Assembly (NCBI GenBank): GCA_028023455.1
Contig: JAQFVV010012398.1
Coordinates: 11,027,160-11,091,159, forward strand
Source of the DNA: Epiperipatus broadwayi
Taxonomy: Eukaryota; Onychophora; Udeonychophora; Euonychophora; Peripatidae
Direction of reading: 5' to 3'
Length of the DNA stretch: 64,000 nucleotides
The notes under the pieces were generated by a model. That model saw only the letters and a list, made by a program, of their open reading frames with translations, was not told where the DNA came from and did no database searches. This document shows, in pieces, positions 12,068 through 24,200 of this stretch. The position numbers and the translations under genes were made by a program. How positions within the stretch are numbered: position 1 is the stretch's first letter; every line of letters starts with the position of its first letter.

Positions 12068-12980
12068 CATCATCATCATCATAAACCATTATCAATCAAC
12101 TGCAGGATGGTCTCCCCAAGTTCGATCTATCTTCTCTGATCTTTAGCTTCTCTTCTCCATATCACCCCTGCACACTTTCTTATTTCATCCATCCATCTCA
12201 CATGTGGTCTCTTTCTGGATCTTTTACAATCTCTTGGCATCCAGTTTAAGATTTCAATTATACATTTATTATCATCTCTTCTAGCAATATGTCCAGCACA
12301 ATTTCACTTCAGACTTTTAATTCTTTCACCAATGTCAATAACATCTTTTTGTTCTCTTACCCATATATTGTGTTTTCAATCTTTTCTTGTTACTCCTAAC
12401 ATGCATCTCTCCATATTTCTTTGAGTGGTCTTAAGTCTCTGTATTGCTCTTCCATTAAGTGTCCAAGTCTCAGATTCATAAGTAAAAACTGGTAAAACAC
12501 ATTTATTAAAAACCTTCCTTTTCAAACACATAGGCATATTTCCTTTTAATATCAAGTTATTTCTACCAAAAGGACTCCAGCTAAATTTAATTCTATGATT
12601 AATTTCATCCATTATGTTTCCATCTGTATTAATAATCTGACCAAAGTATTTGTAGCTGTTAACTTCTTCTAACTCATCATAATCAATCTTTATTTTCATA
12701 TTTTGAGAAAATCCATTGAAAACTACTTTAGTATTCTTAACATTTATCTTTAGTCCTACTTTCATCTGATAACTCATGCAACATTCCCTGCAGCTCTAAA
12801 GTATTATTTGCAAAAACAACTACATCATCTGCAAAATTTAAATGACTTAAATAATCTCCATTTACTTTCACTCCTTTAGCTTCCCATTTTAATCCACAAA
12901 ATACTTCTTGCAGCATTACTATAAAAAGTTTTGGAGATATGGAGTCACCCTGTCTTACACCTTTCTCAATATTGACTTTC
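12068..12980 (-). mobile_element. LINE-A: 5'-truncated non-LTR retrotransposon
   Basis: The minus strand encodes the C-terminal half of a reverse transcriptase and ends in an ATG-repeat tail (the catcatcatcat at 12069-12081). The 11-bp sequence ctagctgattt occurs on both sides (12057-12067 and 12981-12991), a perfect target duplication that fixes the insert at 913 bp. The tail type and the protein suggest an RTE-like or related endonuclease/RT family common in invertebrates; the clade is uncertain. LINE-B at 53.4 kb belongs to the same family. Confidence 0.85.
12376..12980 (-). pseudogene. reverse transcriptase fragment of LINE-A
   Basis: Reading the minus strand from 12980, the frames give GVRQGDSISPKLF (RT motif) and then HLNFADDVVVF, the catalytic FADD box of RT. 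After a frame change comes a 133-residue open stretch (12376-12777) with GLKINVKNTKVV, VNSYKYFGQIINTDG and CLKRKVFNKCVLPVFTYESETW, the conserved thumb region after the RT palm. More decayed coding (RRPHVRWMDEI-like) follows toward the 3' tail. The N-terminal endonuclease is absent through 5' truncation. The reading is broken by at least one frameshift and it cannot be functional. Confidence 0.85.
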
Positions 12981-13033
12981 CTAGCTGATTTAGCAAACTA
13001 TAAAATAAAAATAATAAAAAATAGAGTCATATA

Positions 13034-13602
13034 TCACATGACCCTATTTCTTTTAAGCTTGTAAAATATAAACAAAGAGCTTTACTAATTGCTCAACAAG
13101 CTTTGTGATAAATGCTTAGCCAGAGAAAGCATTGAAAATATCTCTGTTAGAACCCCCCACCCAACCCTTGACCAATGGTTTTGTGCTTTTGCTCTATTTT
13201 TTATTGACTATTTATAGACTTTGCCTTAAGTATTAAGTGATGTTATATTGCTAAGACTACTAATATATGGTTTGGCTGAAGATCTCTCAGCCCCATATAG
13301 CTATTTGAGTTAGATAGCTGGGTTTGAAGACATTTAAATGTCTAAAAATTTCAGATTTTCTACTCAATAGTTAACTCTTAGAAAAATGCTGGCTTTGGGT
13401 TGGTATTTTTAGATCTAGTGTCTGAAACTATCCTAGCACCTCTCTGAGGAGTGGCAAAGCACGAAACCATTAGTCAGGGGTTGGGGAGAAATTCTGACAG
13501 AGAAATTTTAAATGCTTTCTCTGGCTAAGCATTTATCACAAAGCTTGTTGAGCAATTAGCAAAGCTCTTTGTTTATAAAAGAAAAAGTTATTGATCATGT
13601 GA
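13034..13602. mobile_element. foldback element with about 165-bp inverted arms
   Basis: The left arm (13034 to about 13198) and right arm (about 13440 to 13602) are inverse copies. Landmarks are tcacatga at the tips, ataaacaaagagctttac, gctcaacaagctttgtg and tagccagagaaagca. Arm identity is roughly 85-90% by eye. TA lies outside both tips (13032-13033 and 13603-13604). The 240-bp centre is non-coding. Probably a non-autonomous DNA transposon using TA targets. Confidence 0.75.
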
Positions 13603-13675
13603 TATCAGAATGTGGAGTTCACATGCAAATTACCCTTGCATGATTTTCATGTGAGCTATACACTTTAGACAGTTA

Positions 13676-13967
13676 CAATATATCAGAAGAATGGATGACA
13701 ATCCCAGCCATAAGAAAGCTCATTTTAATGGAAAGGGAATTGAGAAGTAAGATAAGCATCTTCATTGTATTTCTAGTCAAAGAAACTATTCAGATAGTAA
13801 ATCTTAGTCAAGAATAACATTTCTTGAAAAAGCATCAAAATAAAAGATAAAAGAAACAAATCAGATCCTCCAGACAGGGAAGATGGCTAATTACTGCTTG
13901 TATTCCAATCAACTGATCAAATATTAAAATTGTATACTTTGCCATTAGTTCCTATTATTTACTCACT
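13676..13967. repeat. dispersed repeat R1, copy 2
   Basis: Second copy of the repeat at 1421-1740, same orientation, sharing gaatggatgacaatccc, cagatagtaaat and gaagatggctaattactg. It starts about 75 bp outside the foldback element. Confidence 0.6.
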
Positions 13968-14969
13968 GATTAATTATCTGTATAATGAAATGCCAAAGAT
14001 TAACATTAATATGTATGTATGTATGTATGTAACTGCTAAAAAATAAATCACTATTTTAAATAATTCATTGCAAGACAAAGATCTCTCCAATAGAAGGTCA
14101 AAAAACAAATGCATCCCCACTAAGTTTTCCCATTATTAATGAAAATTTTTTGAGCACTTTTGTACTATACTATCTAAGTACGAATAACTAGTTGTCTATT
14201 AAATGATCAATGCTAGATGGATTGCCTAAAGTAAAGATGGTTATTTGAAAGAAAAAATGTAAGTCTGGCTGAAATCTGAAAAATGTAGAAATGTTTACAG
14301 CTTAGATTAGAAACAATGTCATATGAATAACAAATGGATACACATGCATATAGATAATTCTTTTGCATATGTATGTGCATATGCATAATGAAGTAATTTC
14401 TTTGATTATGGAGCTAATCACTGAAAGTGCACTCAGCTTTATGATATAAAGAAAAAAAACTATTTTGTTATGAATATGTATATACGTATGCAAAAAAAAA
14501 AAAAAAAACGTATAAAAGCAAAGGGAAAATTCATCATACTCATATATATAAATACACACATTAAGTAATATGCTGAAAAGCAACACAGCAGATTCCAAAA
14601 ATTATTTTAATAATAAGTATTTAGATTATCTGATTAAGCAATAACAGAATGCTTAAACCAATGTCCAAATAATAGTTTTACTATTGTTTTTTATTTAAAC
14701 TTTAACAAAAATTATTACAGCAATTCAAAGTTAAAATTTATTTCATAGTAAAAATTATGGTGTCAAACATAACCAAAAAAAAAAAAATCTTTCTAATGAT
14801 AGCTTTCAAGATTATAAATTACTTTCTTTACAAGTAATTTTTATTTTATACATAACAATATAAAACAAATTAAACAGTGTAATTTATGATTAGTTAACTT
14901 AGTTCCAAATCCAAATAAAAATAATTAAAGAATGCAGCAAGTTTATTATGTCCAATTTTTGAACAGTAT
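13968..14969. other. AT-rich non-coding stretch with a (TATG)n microsatellite
   Basis: tatgtatgtatgtatg lies near 14010-14030. No gene is recognised; the 98-residue minus-strand frame at 14302-14598 is low-complexity. Confidence 0.5.
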
Positions 14970-15750
14970 ACAATTGGTAAAGGTTTACTATAATGGTCTA
15001 TCTGTTTGCCCTCTATTGTTTAAAATTTAAACTAAATTGTTTGAGAATCTTATGTGTATGTTATTATATTACAAATAAATTAAAATTTAATAAAATGTAA
15101 AAGATAAATAAAAAAAAAACCTTTTTAAAAAATTTGAATGTTGGATTAATTACACATTAATTAAAAGAATTACTTTTAATTTCTTTGAAAGTTAAGAATT
15201 TAAACTGTCTACAACTTAAGAATTTAAAATAACTACATTTATAGCACATGTTGCAAAAAAAAAAGACACCCTATATGTTCAATGGCGCAAATTACACGCA
15301 CACGTGTACAGTTTTATAGTTGGAAAAAATGTCTGCTACATGCTTAGTACCTGATGGTGAAATTTTGAGTCGTCCATCAGAACAACTTCGTGCATCCCAA
15401 AGACCAAGACATACACACCCAAAATATTGAAAACATGTAGATGAGAGCAAAGTGTAAGCTGAAATTCCAATCTGGCACTAGCAGAGCTTTGTTTTCATCG
15501 TACCTGCATGAATTTGCCCTCCGGAGTAGATACAGCAATACCGCTTTTTTCTCCAACTTCCTAGTGTGTATAGGACATAATTATGTTTAAAAAGGTAAAT
15601 GTTTTTTTATTATCTTTTACATTTGATTAAATTTTAATTTATTTGTAATATAATAACATACACATAAGATTCTCAAACAACTTAGTTTAAATTTTAAACA
15701 ATAGAGGGCAAACATAGATAAACCATTATAGTAAACCTTTACCCAATTGT
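14970..15750. mobile_element. foldback element with about 165-bp, high-identity arms
   Basis: The left arm starts acaattggtaaaggttt and the right arm is its inverse, ending cctttacccaattgt. Inner landmarks are gccctctattgtttaaaa, gagaatcttatgtgtatg and cattttattaaattt-type sequence. Identity is roughly 93% by eye over 165 bp. The 450-bp centre, 15240-15560, is less AT-rich than its surroundings but not coding. No target duplication was resolved. Confidence 0.75.
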
Positions 15751-16198
15751 GAATCTTTTTGCGTTACAGAAAAATTATAAAATGTAAATATCATTGAGAA
15801 AAGACAAAAATATTTAGACAAACTAATTCCTCTTGCATAAAAAAAAGCAATCATATTCTGAAAATCTTGTAGTATGATTACAAATACTACAAATCCTCCC
15901 ATATCTCTTATGTATATATAGTTTTGATAGCTTGCTATAATTGAAATATAGGTAAGTAAGACGTTTGCTAGGGCAAAAAAAAATTGGAAAAAAATAAAGT
16001 AGAAATTTAGTTGGAATATTATATGCAAATATTAATGTTATTCAATTTAAATGTTTTAATTGATTTAGAGAATATCTGGTAACTATATAAAAATTAAGCA
16101 GAAAGAGGACGGATGGACTGCAATAGTCATAAATGTTAATGTGAATAACGAAACTTAAAATAACAAATCAGAAGCACATGCTTTGCATATTAATAATG

Positions 16199-16655
16199 TT
16201 TATTAGTCATTCATTAGACTAGAAATTATACAATAATGGATAATATTTCTGTAGTTTAATTTTCACTACACCACTCTTATGCAAGTTAGGGACTGGTTTC
16301 TATTAATTTTTAACACTTTGTGGAGGAATACAATAATAAACATGGTCAAAGACATATGAAAAAGATCTATGATTCCCCAAGATGCACCTTTCATTCTGAA
16401 CCAGCATTCATCAGTTGACCCAGATCACAATCTCTTACACATACCTTTATCAAGATTCAGTACATATACAGATAGCAAACTACTACAGTTTAATCGATAT
16501 GTCAAACATGTTATCCTCACAACTTTGACACAAATCATTTAATGAAAATATATTAATAAATTTTATTGGTCATTCATTAGATTAGAAATTGTCCAAAATT
16601 GATATTTTTGTAGCTTAATTTTCACTACACCACTCTCACACAAGATAGGGACTGA
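16199..16655. repeat. S-family interspersed repeat, one copy plus partial tandem copy
   Basis: Starts with tattagtcattcattagac and restarts at 16564 with tattggtcattcattaga, a period near 362 bp. Diagnostic segments are ccactctcatgcaag-type, agggactggtt, gaaccagcattcatcag and agtttaat...tgtcaaa. The same segments recur at 45940-46180 and, inverted, at 49375-49995. Part of it (atgaaaaagat, gaac...catcag) also relates to the 27-kb cluster. Non-coding; class undetermined. Confidence 0.6.
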
Positions 16656-17657
16656 TTACTTGCTAAATCTCATAAATCACATTAGCAAAAATTTTGGATA
16701 TCCAATATATTTAGTTGCTGGGAGCTCTTCAACTAGGGTAAATATCATTAAGATTTTGAAAACTTTTTATTGAAGATTTAACACGTAAAAGTAACTACAG
16801 ATCAAAGTAAAAAAAAACAACAATAACATAAAACTGTCTTACTAAAAAAAAAAAAATATTGCTTAATAAGAAAAAATTGTGCAGTCAGTTGCTGGGAAGA
16901 AAACATAATTTGAGCATCAAAGGAACAGGCTGAGCACAATAAATCCATGGATTATAACTCAGCTTAATAATTTCCAATATTCAAATTCTTGTACACTACC
17001 AAACAATAAAAACATTTGGTACTTATGAGTATTCAAGTAAACAAAGATGGTAGTCTGTATTTTTGATAAATGTACAGTTTCGAGGCCTATAAATTACCTA
17101 AAATGTGTTTAGGGCAGCAAGCAAGGTATGAGGGTGCCAATACAAGAAAGGTGCGGAAACAGAATTAAGAATACATTTATTTTTGTTTCATTATAAATAT
17201 TAATTATTGTGACTTGATTCATTATTTCTACCAAATCAGATAATATAAACATATTAAAATAAATAATCATTTCTTGAAATATGATTTGTGAATTATAATT
17301 TCCTATGGTTTGTTTTTCTCTTATGATATTCTCAGTTATGTCTTCTTATGCTGGGTTTACATGATGATTATTTCAAATCATGTCGTTATGTGATGCAAAA
17401 ATGGAAGTCTAAAATTTTACTATTAATATCCATGTCATTTATATATATATATATTGTGATGGTTATTTGATATTTGTAAAATAATAATAATAAACATAAC
17501 TTCAAAATTTTTTATTGATTTATTATAAAAATAATATCTTAAATTTACCATATCAAATAAAATAAAAAAAAAAAAATCTAAGATGCCTTCTAGTATTTTT
17601 ATAGCATTTGAAATTCTTATAGCAATTATGGTTTACATAAAAAAAAAAACAATACAC
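16656..17657. other. AT-rich non-coding stretch
   Basis: No gene or recurring repeat recognised. Short A-runs and an (AT)n tract at 17440-17455. Confidence 0.45.
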
Positions 17658-17815
17658 AGTTCTAGTAAACTATTAACTGTGCAGCCTTTGGTGGCGCTGT
17701 TAATAGTTAAAAACAGAGCGTTATAACATTATCGGACCGCTAGATTTTTTTTATCTAATAGATCATCATATTTTGACATACGGCTGTAATTTTTTTTTTT
17801 AATATTTAATATATT

Positions 17816-18110
17816 GTTGTTGTTTGTTTTGAACATAATTATTTTTTTGGTTTTCATTTGATAAATTTAAAACTATAAAGGAGACTTTGACCTTTTTTTG
17901 GATCTCAAAAGTACATAATTTTTGACATACGCCTTTATTGGGGGGGGGGGGATTTCCATTCTAAATCTACTGTTTCTTTTTTTACAGACGTCTTTTATTT
18001 TTTTGTTTTGGATTCGATACATTTCAAAGTAATAAGGGACAGTTTTAACTTTTTTTTGGAATATCTCAAATATACGAAATTTGCTTTACATACGACTTTC
18101 TTTTTTTGTT
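17816..18110. repeat. degenerate internal tandem units of E2, about 150 bp
   Basis: Two units share the same order of motifs: a T-rich block, gttttcatttgat or gttttggattcgat, aaactataaaggaga or aagtaataagggaca, ttttgaccttttttt or tttaactttttttgg, atctcaaa, then ttttgacatacgcctt or tttacatacgactt. A third, partial unit precedes (ttttgacatacggctg near 17773). Identity is low, so the array is old. Confidence 0.5.
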
Positions 18111-18488
18111 GTTGTTGTTATTTAAAATTAGAATCGACCCTTTCTTTTTGAATTATGTTAAAAATGAGGGGGGTTGTGTTGATTGATTTAGCCAAAAAAA
18201 TTCAAACCTGTCCGACAAACTCCGCCTCAGATGTCCGTATTTGCTTATAAACGAAAAGAATTGTTTGGTATTTTATCTTACATTTATAAATACGGGGAGG
18301 GGGGGTTTGGCCGGCGTGTTTTGATTTTTTTTTTTTTTTTTAATAATAACAAATAAAACAGGGTTTTGATTTTTTTGTTTTTTTTTAATAATAATAAATA
18401 AAACGGGACTTTTTTCTCTTATATTTATAAATACGGGTTTTTTTTTTTTTTGGCGGCGGGTTTTGCTTTTTTTGCTTTTTTTAATAAT

Positions 18489-18502
18489 AACAAATAAAAC
18501 GT
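18489..18502. repeat. 14-bp motif at the LINE's left edge
   Basis: aacaaataaaacgt, identical to 24829-24842 at the LINE's right edge, is the likely target-site duplication. The same 14-mer also occurs at 24992-25005 and near-copies lie at about 18348 and 18389, so the LINE landed in a motif that E2 repeats. Confidence 0.7.
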
Positions 18503-18647
18503 GCTACTTCCGCTTTTGGCAGCCATCTTTGCAACTGGTCTTACAAAACGCGTCCCTTAGCGATTCAATTTCAGGAAGATAGGGACGATTGTCCCCTTAC
18601 CTTTACGTTTCTTATTCAAGGTAAGTCGCTTTTAATCATTATATATT
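18503..18647 (+). promoter_or_regulatory. LINE 5' leader with YY1-like and splice-donor-like sites
   Basis: The leader is markedly less AT-rich than its surroundings. GCCATCTTT at 18522-18530, about 20 nt from the 5' end, matches the core of the YY1 site used near the start of mammalian L1 transcripts. CAAG|GTAAGT at 18617-18626 matches the splice-donor consensus and lies just before the ORF1 start codon at 18648. Function is inferred from motif and position only. Confidence 0.4.
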
Positions 18648-21288
18648 ATGGAAAGTGATAATATAATCGATAACTCGCAAATTAAGGTTAGCCCCGATCT
18701 CAGCATTCAATCTAGCAATGCAGTCATCGGTCGTAAATTTTATAGTCTTAGATCTAATCTAAATTCATCCAAAATAACTTCTACAACAAATAAAAACCCA
18801 CAAACCAATATTTCAAAAGAAAACAACATCACAAATATCAACAAAAGTTTAGAAAATATTCAACTTACCCCTAATATAAGTAATAGCATTAATATCTCAT
18901 CAAGCGAAACTATTGAAATTCTTAAAAATTCAAGTAAAAACCAATCATCACCTCTCCGAAGACTTTACGCACCCTCAGAAGACTCTAATGAGCAATTTAC
19001 TTTGCCCAATAATACCCTGGAAACCATATCTGATAATAATAGACAAAATTACCGACAAGATGATTTCGGCGAATTTTTTAAAGTAAAAACTTTTCCACCA
19101 GAGGTCGACAAAACCAGTGCTGTCACATTACAGTTTGTCAACAGTAAATTTAAAAATCAAAAAGAAGAAATAAATTTTAAAACCGATAAATCACACTCCA
19201 GAACAAACAAAGATTATAGCGCAGAACAATCCATTGCTACTTCAGCCAACTTACAATCTAATCCAATTTCTTCAACCAATATTGAAAAATTCCTCTACGT
19301 ACGCAAATATCGTAAGGTCTAAAAATTCTGAGAGCACCTCCAAAAAGATTAAGGCCGATAATTTCAATGAACTATATTTGAATATCTCAGAACTAGACAT
19401 AGAACAAGAATCAAACACTTTGGAAAATGTCTCATTTAATATAGACGAACTTAATGACGACATGTTCCTAAAAATAAATAATGAGTTCAACAAAACGATT
19501 CCCAATAGCCTATATAAATCGTTTGCTAACTACTACAGCGATAAATCGTTAATCTTAGCTATAACAAATCAACAATGTGCTCTATATAAGTTCCCTCTAG
19601 AACAGCTATACAGACTAATCAATCAAAAACAATTAGGCAGAGGCATTCATATGATTCTTAATCATCCCAATGACCGCTATGTTATCGTTGAGTTTAAAAC
19701 GTGGGCAGACCGTATGAACTTTAAAAATAAATACAGATCTTTAGGAAATTTTATACTATGCTCCATAGATATGAACCGTCCTGTTACACTATCCGGCAGA
19801 ATCCAAAACTGCCTTGCCCACTTGAAAGAACAAGAACTACAAGACATCCTTATTAATTATGGTTCAGTTAGCAAATTTAAACACCTATTAAACCCTCACT
19901 GCGAAGATCAAATCCTGTCCAATACAGTTATCTTCACACTTACATTGAAGAAAAACATTATACCCACTGACATACCCACTATTATTACTGCAAGAGGCTC
20001 TCCTATGGTTTTGACTTTCAGGGGAGTACATCCACAATGTTTCTTCTGCCTTCAAAGAACACACCTCATTAAAGATTGTGCAGCAAGAATATGTACACAC
20101 TGTGGTATTAAAAAGAATAAAGTTCACAGATGTCCTGGTAGACCTACTAACACGGCTTTCACATCCTTAAATAGACAATCACCACATGGGCCTAATTCAA
20201 TCAGCAACCTCACAAACCCAGACAACCTGAGTCAAATAAATCCTCCAACAAACTCTTTCACATCCAAACCTATCTTTCAAAATGAAAATATTCAAGAAAG
20301 AACAAACGACAACCTCTACACTAATAGTAGTGAATCAGAGATCCAAGCAATTACATATACTGCACCTAAACCAATTACTCAAACCGATAAGACTAAAGAT
20401 CTTACATACGATACATATACTAATCCCGGAGAAACAATACTAGGCCAAACTCTTGACACAAAAGAAGGCAATATGACTAAACCACCTGACGAGAGCAAGG
20501 AAAATACAAGCGATGAAGAAAATACACTCAAAAAATTTCAAAACAATCCATCCATAACAACTCCCACCCAGTCTAAAACCACTGATACATCTTCATGTGG
20601 GTCAGTTAAGTCCAGTAAACCTAAACAAAGTGATCCACAAACTGTCCTCAATTCCTCAACTCCTGCAATAATTAACCATCCAGATGAAAAGACTTGTCAA
20701 ACACACAACCCGAAAGTCAGCATAGTTAATGTTTCCCAACAGTTACAGCAAACCGAAAATGACTCAGGTCTAAAATTTAAAACAAATTCCTATAACAACA
20801 AAAAAACACTTTTATCAAAAGAACAGGAAAATGAAAAAAACACTATTAAACTTAAAAACCCTCAAAAAACCGACACAACAAATACCCAAAATGCAAGTAA
20901 GAAAATTAAAAGAAAATCAATTCGTTCAGATAAATCAAGCTCTGATGATGATAGCGCCCATCTGATACATTACTCACCTCCACCCTCTAACAAACAAATT
21001 TCAGATATATCAAGCACAAAGCCTCGCAAATCCATAGAAAAAAAGAGGAAAACCATGGATCCTACAACCATTGATACCATTGATCCTTCTGACGAATCTC
21101 AGACAGATTACACTACTTCATCAGACACCGAAGACTTCATGGATGCGTTTCCTCAACCAACAACTATATCACCAATCCATCCACAAATTCAATCACAAGA
21201 CTCTGATTGCCAAACAACATCAGACCTCATTAACATGGAGATGTCCCACATTGACTTGGTACACTTTGCTGAGGACGGTTTGGATTAA
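18648..21288 (+). pseudogene. LINE ORF1: RRM-like plus CCHC zinc-knuckle protein, one frameshift
   Basis: ORF1 proteins coat LINE RNA in the ribonucleoprotein. The first 215 or so codons (from ATG 18648) are Ser/Asn/Thr-rich and disordered. Near 19285, in an A-run, the frame shifts and continues open to 21288, giving about 880 codons in total. The second part holds a globular, possibly RRM-like region (LYKSFANYY to VLTFRGVHP), then CFFCLQRTHLIKDC (C-x2-C-x4-H-x4-C, first Cys codon at 20038) and CTHCGIKKNKVHRC. A long Ser/Thr/Lys-rich acidic tail follows. Order and composition match ORF1 of Tx1-like LINEs. The stop is 6 nt before the ORF2 start, so ORF2 is probably translated by reinitiation or a similar mechanism. 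The two frames overlap at 19234-19322 but are one broken gene. Confidence 0.8.
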
Positions 21289-21294
21289 TCTATC

Positions 21295-24200
21295 ATGTTC
21301 TGCAAAATTGCTGGCATTAACATTCGCGGCATCAACTCAATTGATAGAGTTCTAGCTATTAAAAACTGGCTCTCGCTCTGCTCCCCTCATATACTTCTTA
21401 TGGGTGAAACTAAATGTCACCATAAGACCGATCATAAAATACTATCTCTTCTCTCAACTCTCGGATTTACTAGATTTTCCATAGGCCATTCTGCTTCAGG
21501 TGGAGTCGGTATTCTGCTCAGCAAGTCAACACCACCAAACAGTTTTAGCATTCTATTCCTAGATGCCAATATTATTATCATAGAAATAGACTATTGGGGT
21601 TATCCGATCATCATAGCTTATATATATACAGCCAAAGACACCTCTCAATATCTAAAAATAATCCACATCCTAAATGCCATCAACGCTAACAGAGCCTCCC
21701 CTACTATTCTTCTGGGAGACTTTAACACCACATACAATGACTTCAACAAGAGATTTTTGCATCTAATAAATCGCAGATTAATGTGTGGAGAGGGCTTTTT
21801 CCCTCCCGAAGCCTACTCTTTCTATACTAAAACTAAAAAGTCACTGATTGATTTGGTTTACTACACCCCAGACCTCCATTTCAACCTTGATGCAGCCTTG
21901 GCCCCTGTTGCTTTCTCTGATCATATGGCTCTAATCTTACAACTTACACCTATTTCAATCCCTGCACCTATTGATGGACCTGGTAAAACCATGCGCATGA
22001 TCACCCAATCAAATATGACCGAAGCGATAGTATCTGAGGCATACATCCTTTTCCAGAAAATAAACATCCTTTCCCTTCCTGCTGAGGAGGGCTGGTTTTC
22101 CTTCATCGGAATACTACAATCCATATTAAATCACCACGCCAGGAAAATCAAAGGACCTAATGGCCTTCTAAATGATCTAACAGACATTAATATACAACTT
22201 CAAGCTTTACAGCAAAATTTCACAAATACAGAAAAAATCATCTTCCTTAAAAATCTCTACAAAATCAAGCAAAAGTCCCTTGCAGAATATATATCCATCA
22301 GAAGAGCCAAATGTTTCTTAGTACAACAACACTGCTGGACGAGAGACTACCTTAGATGGGCACTGGGGTACAATAGAAAACAAATCACTCCCTTATCCAT
22401 TAATTCTAATGGAACCAATCTCGTTGGCTTTCCAATGATGCAGCACATCAGCAAACAATTCTGCCAATTAATGCAAAAAGATGGAACTCCTCCTATAAAC
22501 AGCTGGTTGGATGCTGGTGACCCCGGCGAACATGGCATCACAGAAATCCAAATCAAAAAGAAGATAACATCTCTCCCTGATGGCGTTCATCCTGGCCTTC
22601 ATGGCATCCCAAATTTCCTTCTCAAACACCTCAGTCAATTCACTGTGCCAATTATTAAAAAAATGATTGATCACCTAGCCTCCGGCAACAGAAACATAAC
22701 AGATCTTTACCCAGTGGCACTCGTGCCTTTTATTAAAAAAGCAAAACCACTAAACGACATTAACAATATCCGGCCAATTTCCATGACCCCATTGCTTATC
22801 AAGATAATTGAGTCAGTCATTAAAGACCAAATCCAAACTCAAATCCTTAGCCATGTCTCGTCAAACCAATACGGAAAAAAAGGATCATCAACCTCGCATA
22901 CGGAAAAAAAGGATCATCAACCTCGCATGCTATGTCCAATGTAACTGCACTATTCAATTACATCAGAGGACATCGTAAATCAAAACCTATTGCTGTCCAG
23001 CTGGATGTTGCGGCAGCATTTGATTCAGTCCAGATAAATATCCTCCTGGATATTCTGTCGGAATGCGACATTCCAGCCGGGATTGTTCAGATGATCAGCA
23101 ATCTGCTCAACAACAGAGAGATTTTTCTCTCTCTTGATGGCAAGATCACACCAGGCTTCAAGCCATACAAGTCGATCCCTCAAGGATCTCCACTCAGTGC
23201 CCTTTTCTTCACAGCATACATCAACCCTCTTCTGATGGATATAGAAAAAAACCTCCCTGGAATTTTCCTTCCCTCTCTCAATAAAAACTTCAATGTATTT
23301 GCATATATAGATGACATCATGGTTGTTCTTCCCACCATTAAATACCTTCCCCATCTCATGAACATCTTAAACAGAAATACAGCGAAACTTGGCCTACAAA
23401 TAAACTTTAACAAATCTTCCATCTGGAAGATTATGTCTGGTAAACAAATTAACTCTCCCTTTTCTGCAAAACCCCAAAGATACCTAGGTTTCCCAATCTT
23501 CAAAACACCAACTGCAATGGCAAGAGAGATTCAAGATGCAATCCTCCATTCAACTGAAGCCATCACCACGTCACTCTCTAGAGTATACCTTTCATTATAT
23601 GGAAAGGTTGGCCTCCTCAACATGATCATAATGCCAAAAATCTCATATTACCTTCCATTCGTAAAAATGTCTAAACAATTTCAAAATAAAATCAACCGAT
23701 TATGTACCAAACTTCTTTGGAGAGGAAGGACAGTTGCTATTAGCTTGCGAGGCATCCAACGACCACGCAGGTTCAATGGACTGTCATTCCACTCAATACA
23801 AGCAATAATTTTACAGAAAACCCACAACACTCTACATAATCTGATCCTCTCCTGTGGATACTCCAACATTATTGAAAAAATTACACCGACAGATCGTCCT
23901 CCGCCCTCTGCCAGTTCATGGATAGCCTCCCTAATAGACCACCTACAACTTTATAACCCAATAATGCCCTTTAACCTTAACAAAAAAATCACCTTATGGG
24001 AAGCATACAATATAATCAACTATAATCAACAACCCATTAAAACCAGCCTAAAAGTAACCAACCAAAGACTCATTTCACACTTTAAAAGGTGGAGTCTGGA
24101 ACCCAAATATCCTTGACTTCATCATTAAAATAAATCTCAATGCGCGTCCCACGAATTGGTTCCTTTATCACCGAAGATGTTTTGCCAGCATTGACCCTAT

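Noticed and set aside
14302-14598. Possible membrane protein on the minus strand
   Set aside because: Hydrophobicity is explained by T-rich sequence; no start context, introns or conservation evidence.
17940-17952. Poly-G run as a regulatory G-quadruplex
   Set aside because: A single uninterrupted G-run in E2 and similar runs elsewhere (28897, 42872) look like simple repeats; no four-tract pattern with loops.
19234-19322. Two overlapping genes at the start of the LINE
   Set aside because: The 224-codon and 684-codon frames join naturally near 19285, and the second frame has no ATG at its start; they are one ORF1 with a frameshift.
22932-24116. A separate RT gene starting at 22932
   Set aside because: It is the continuation of ORF2 after the 29-bp duplication, not an independent gene.
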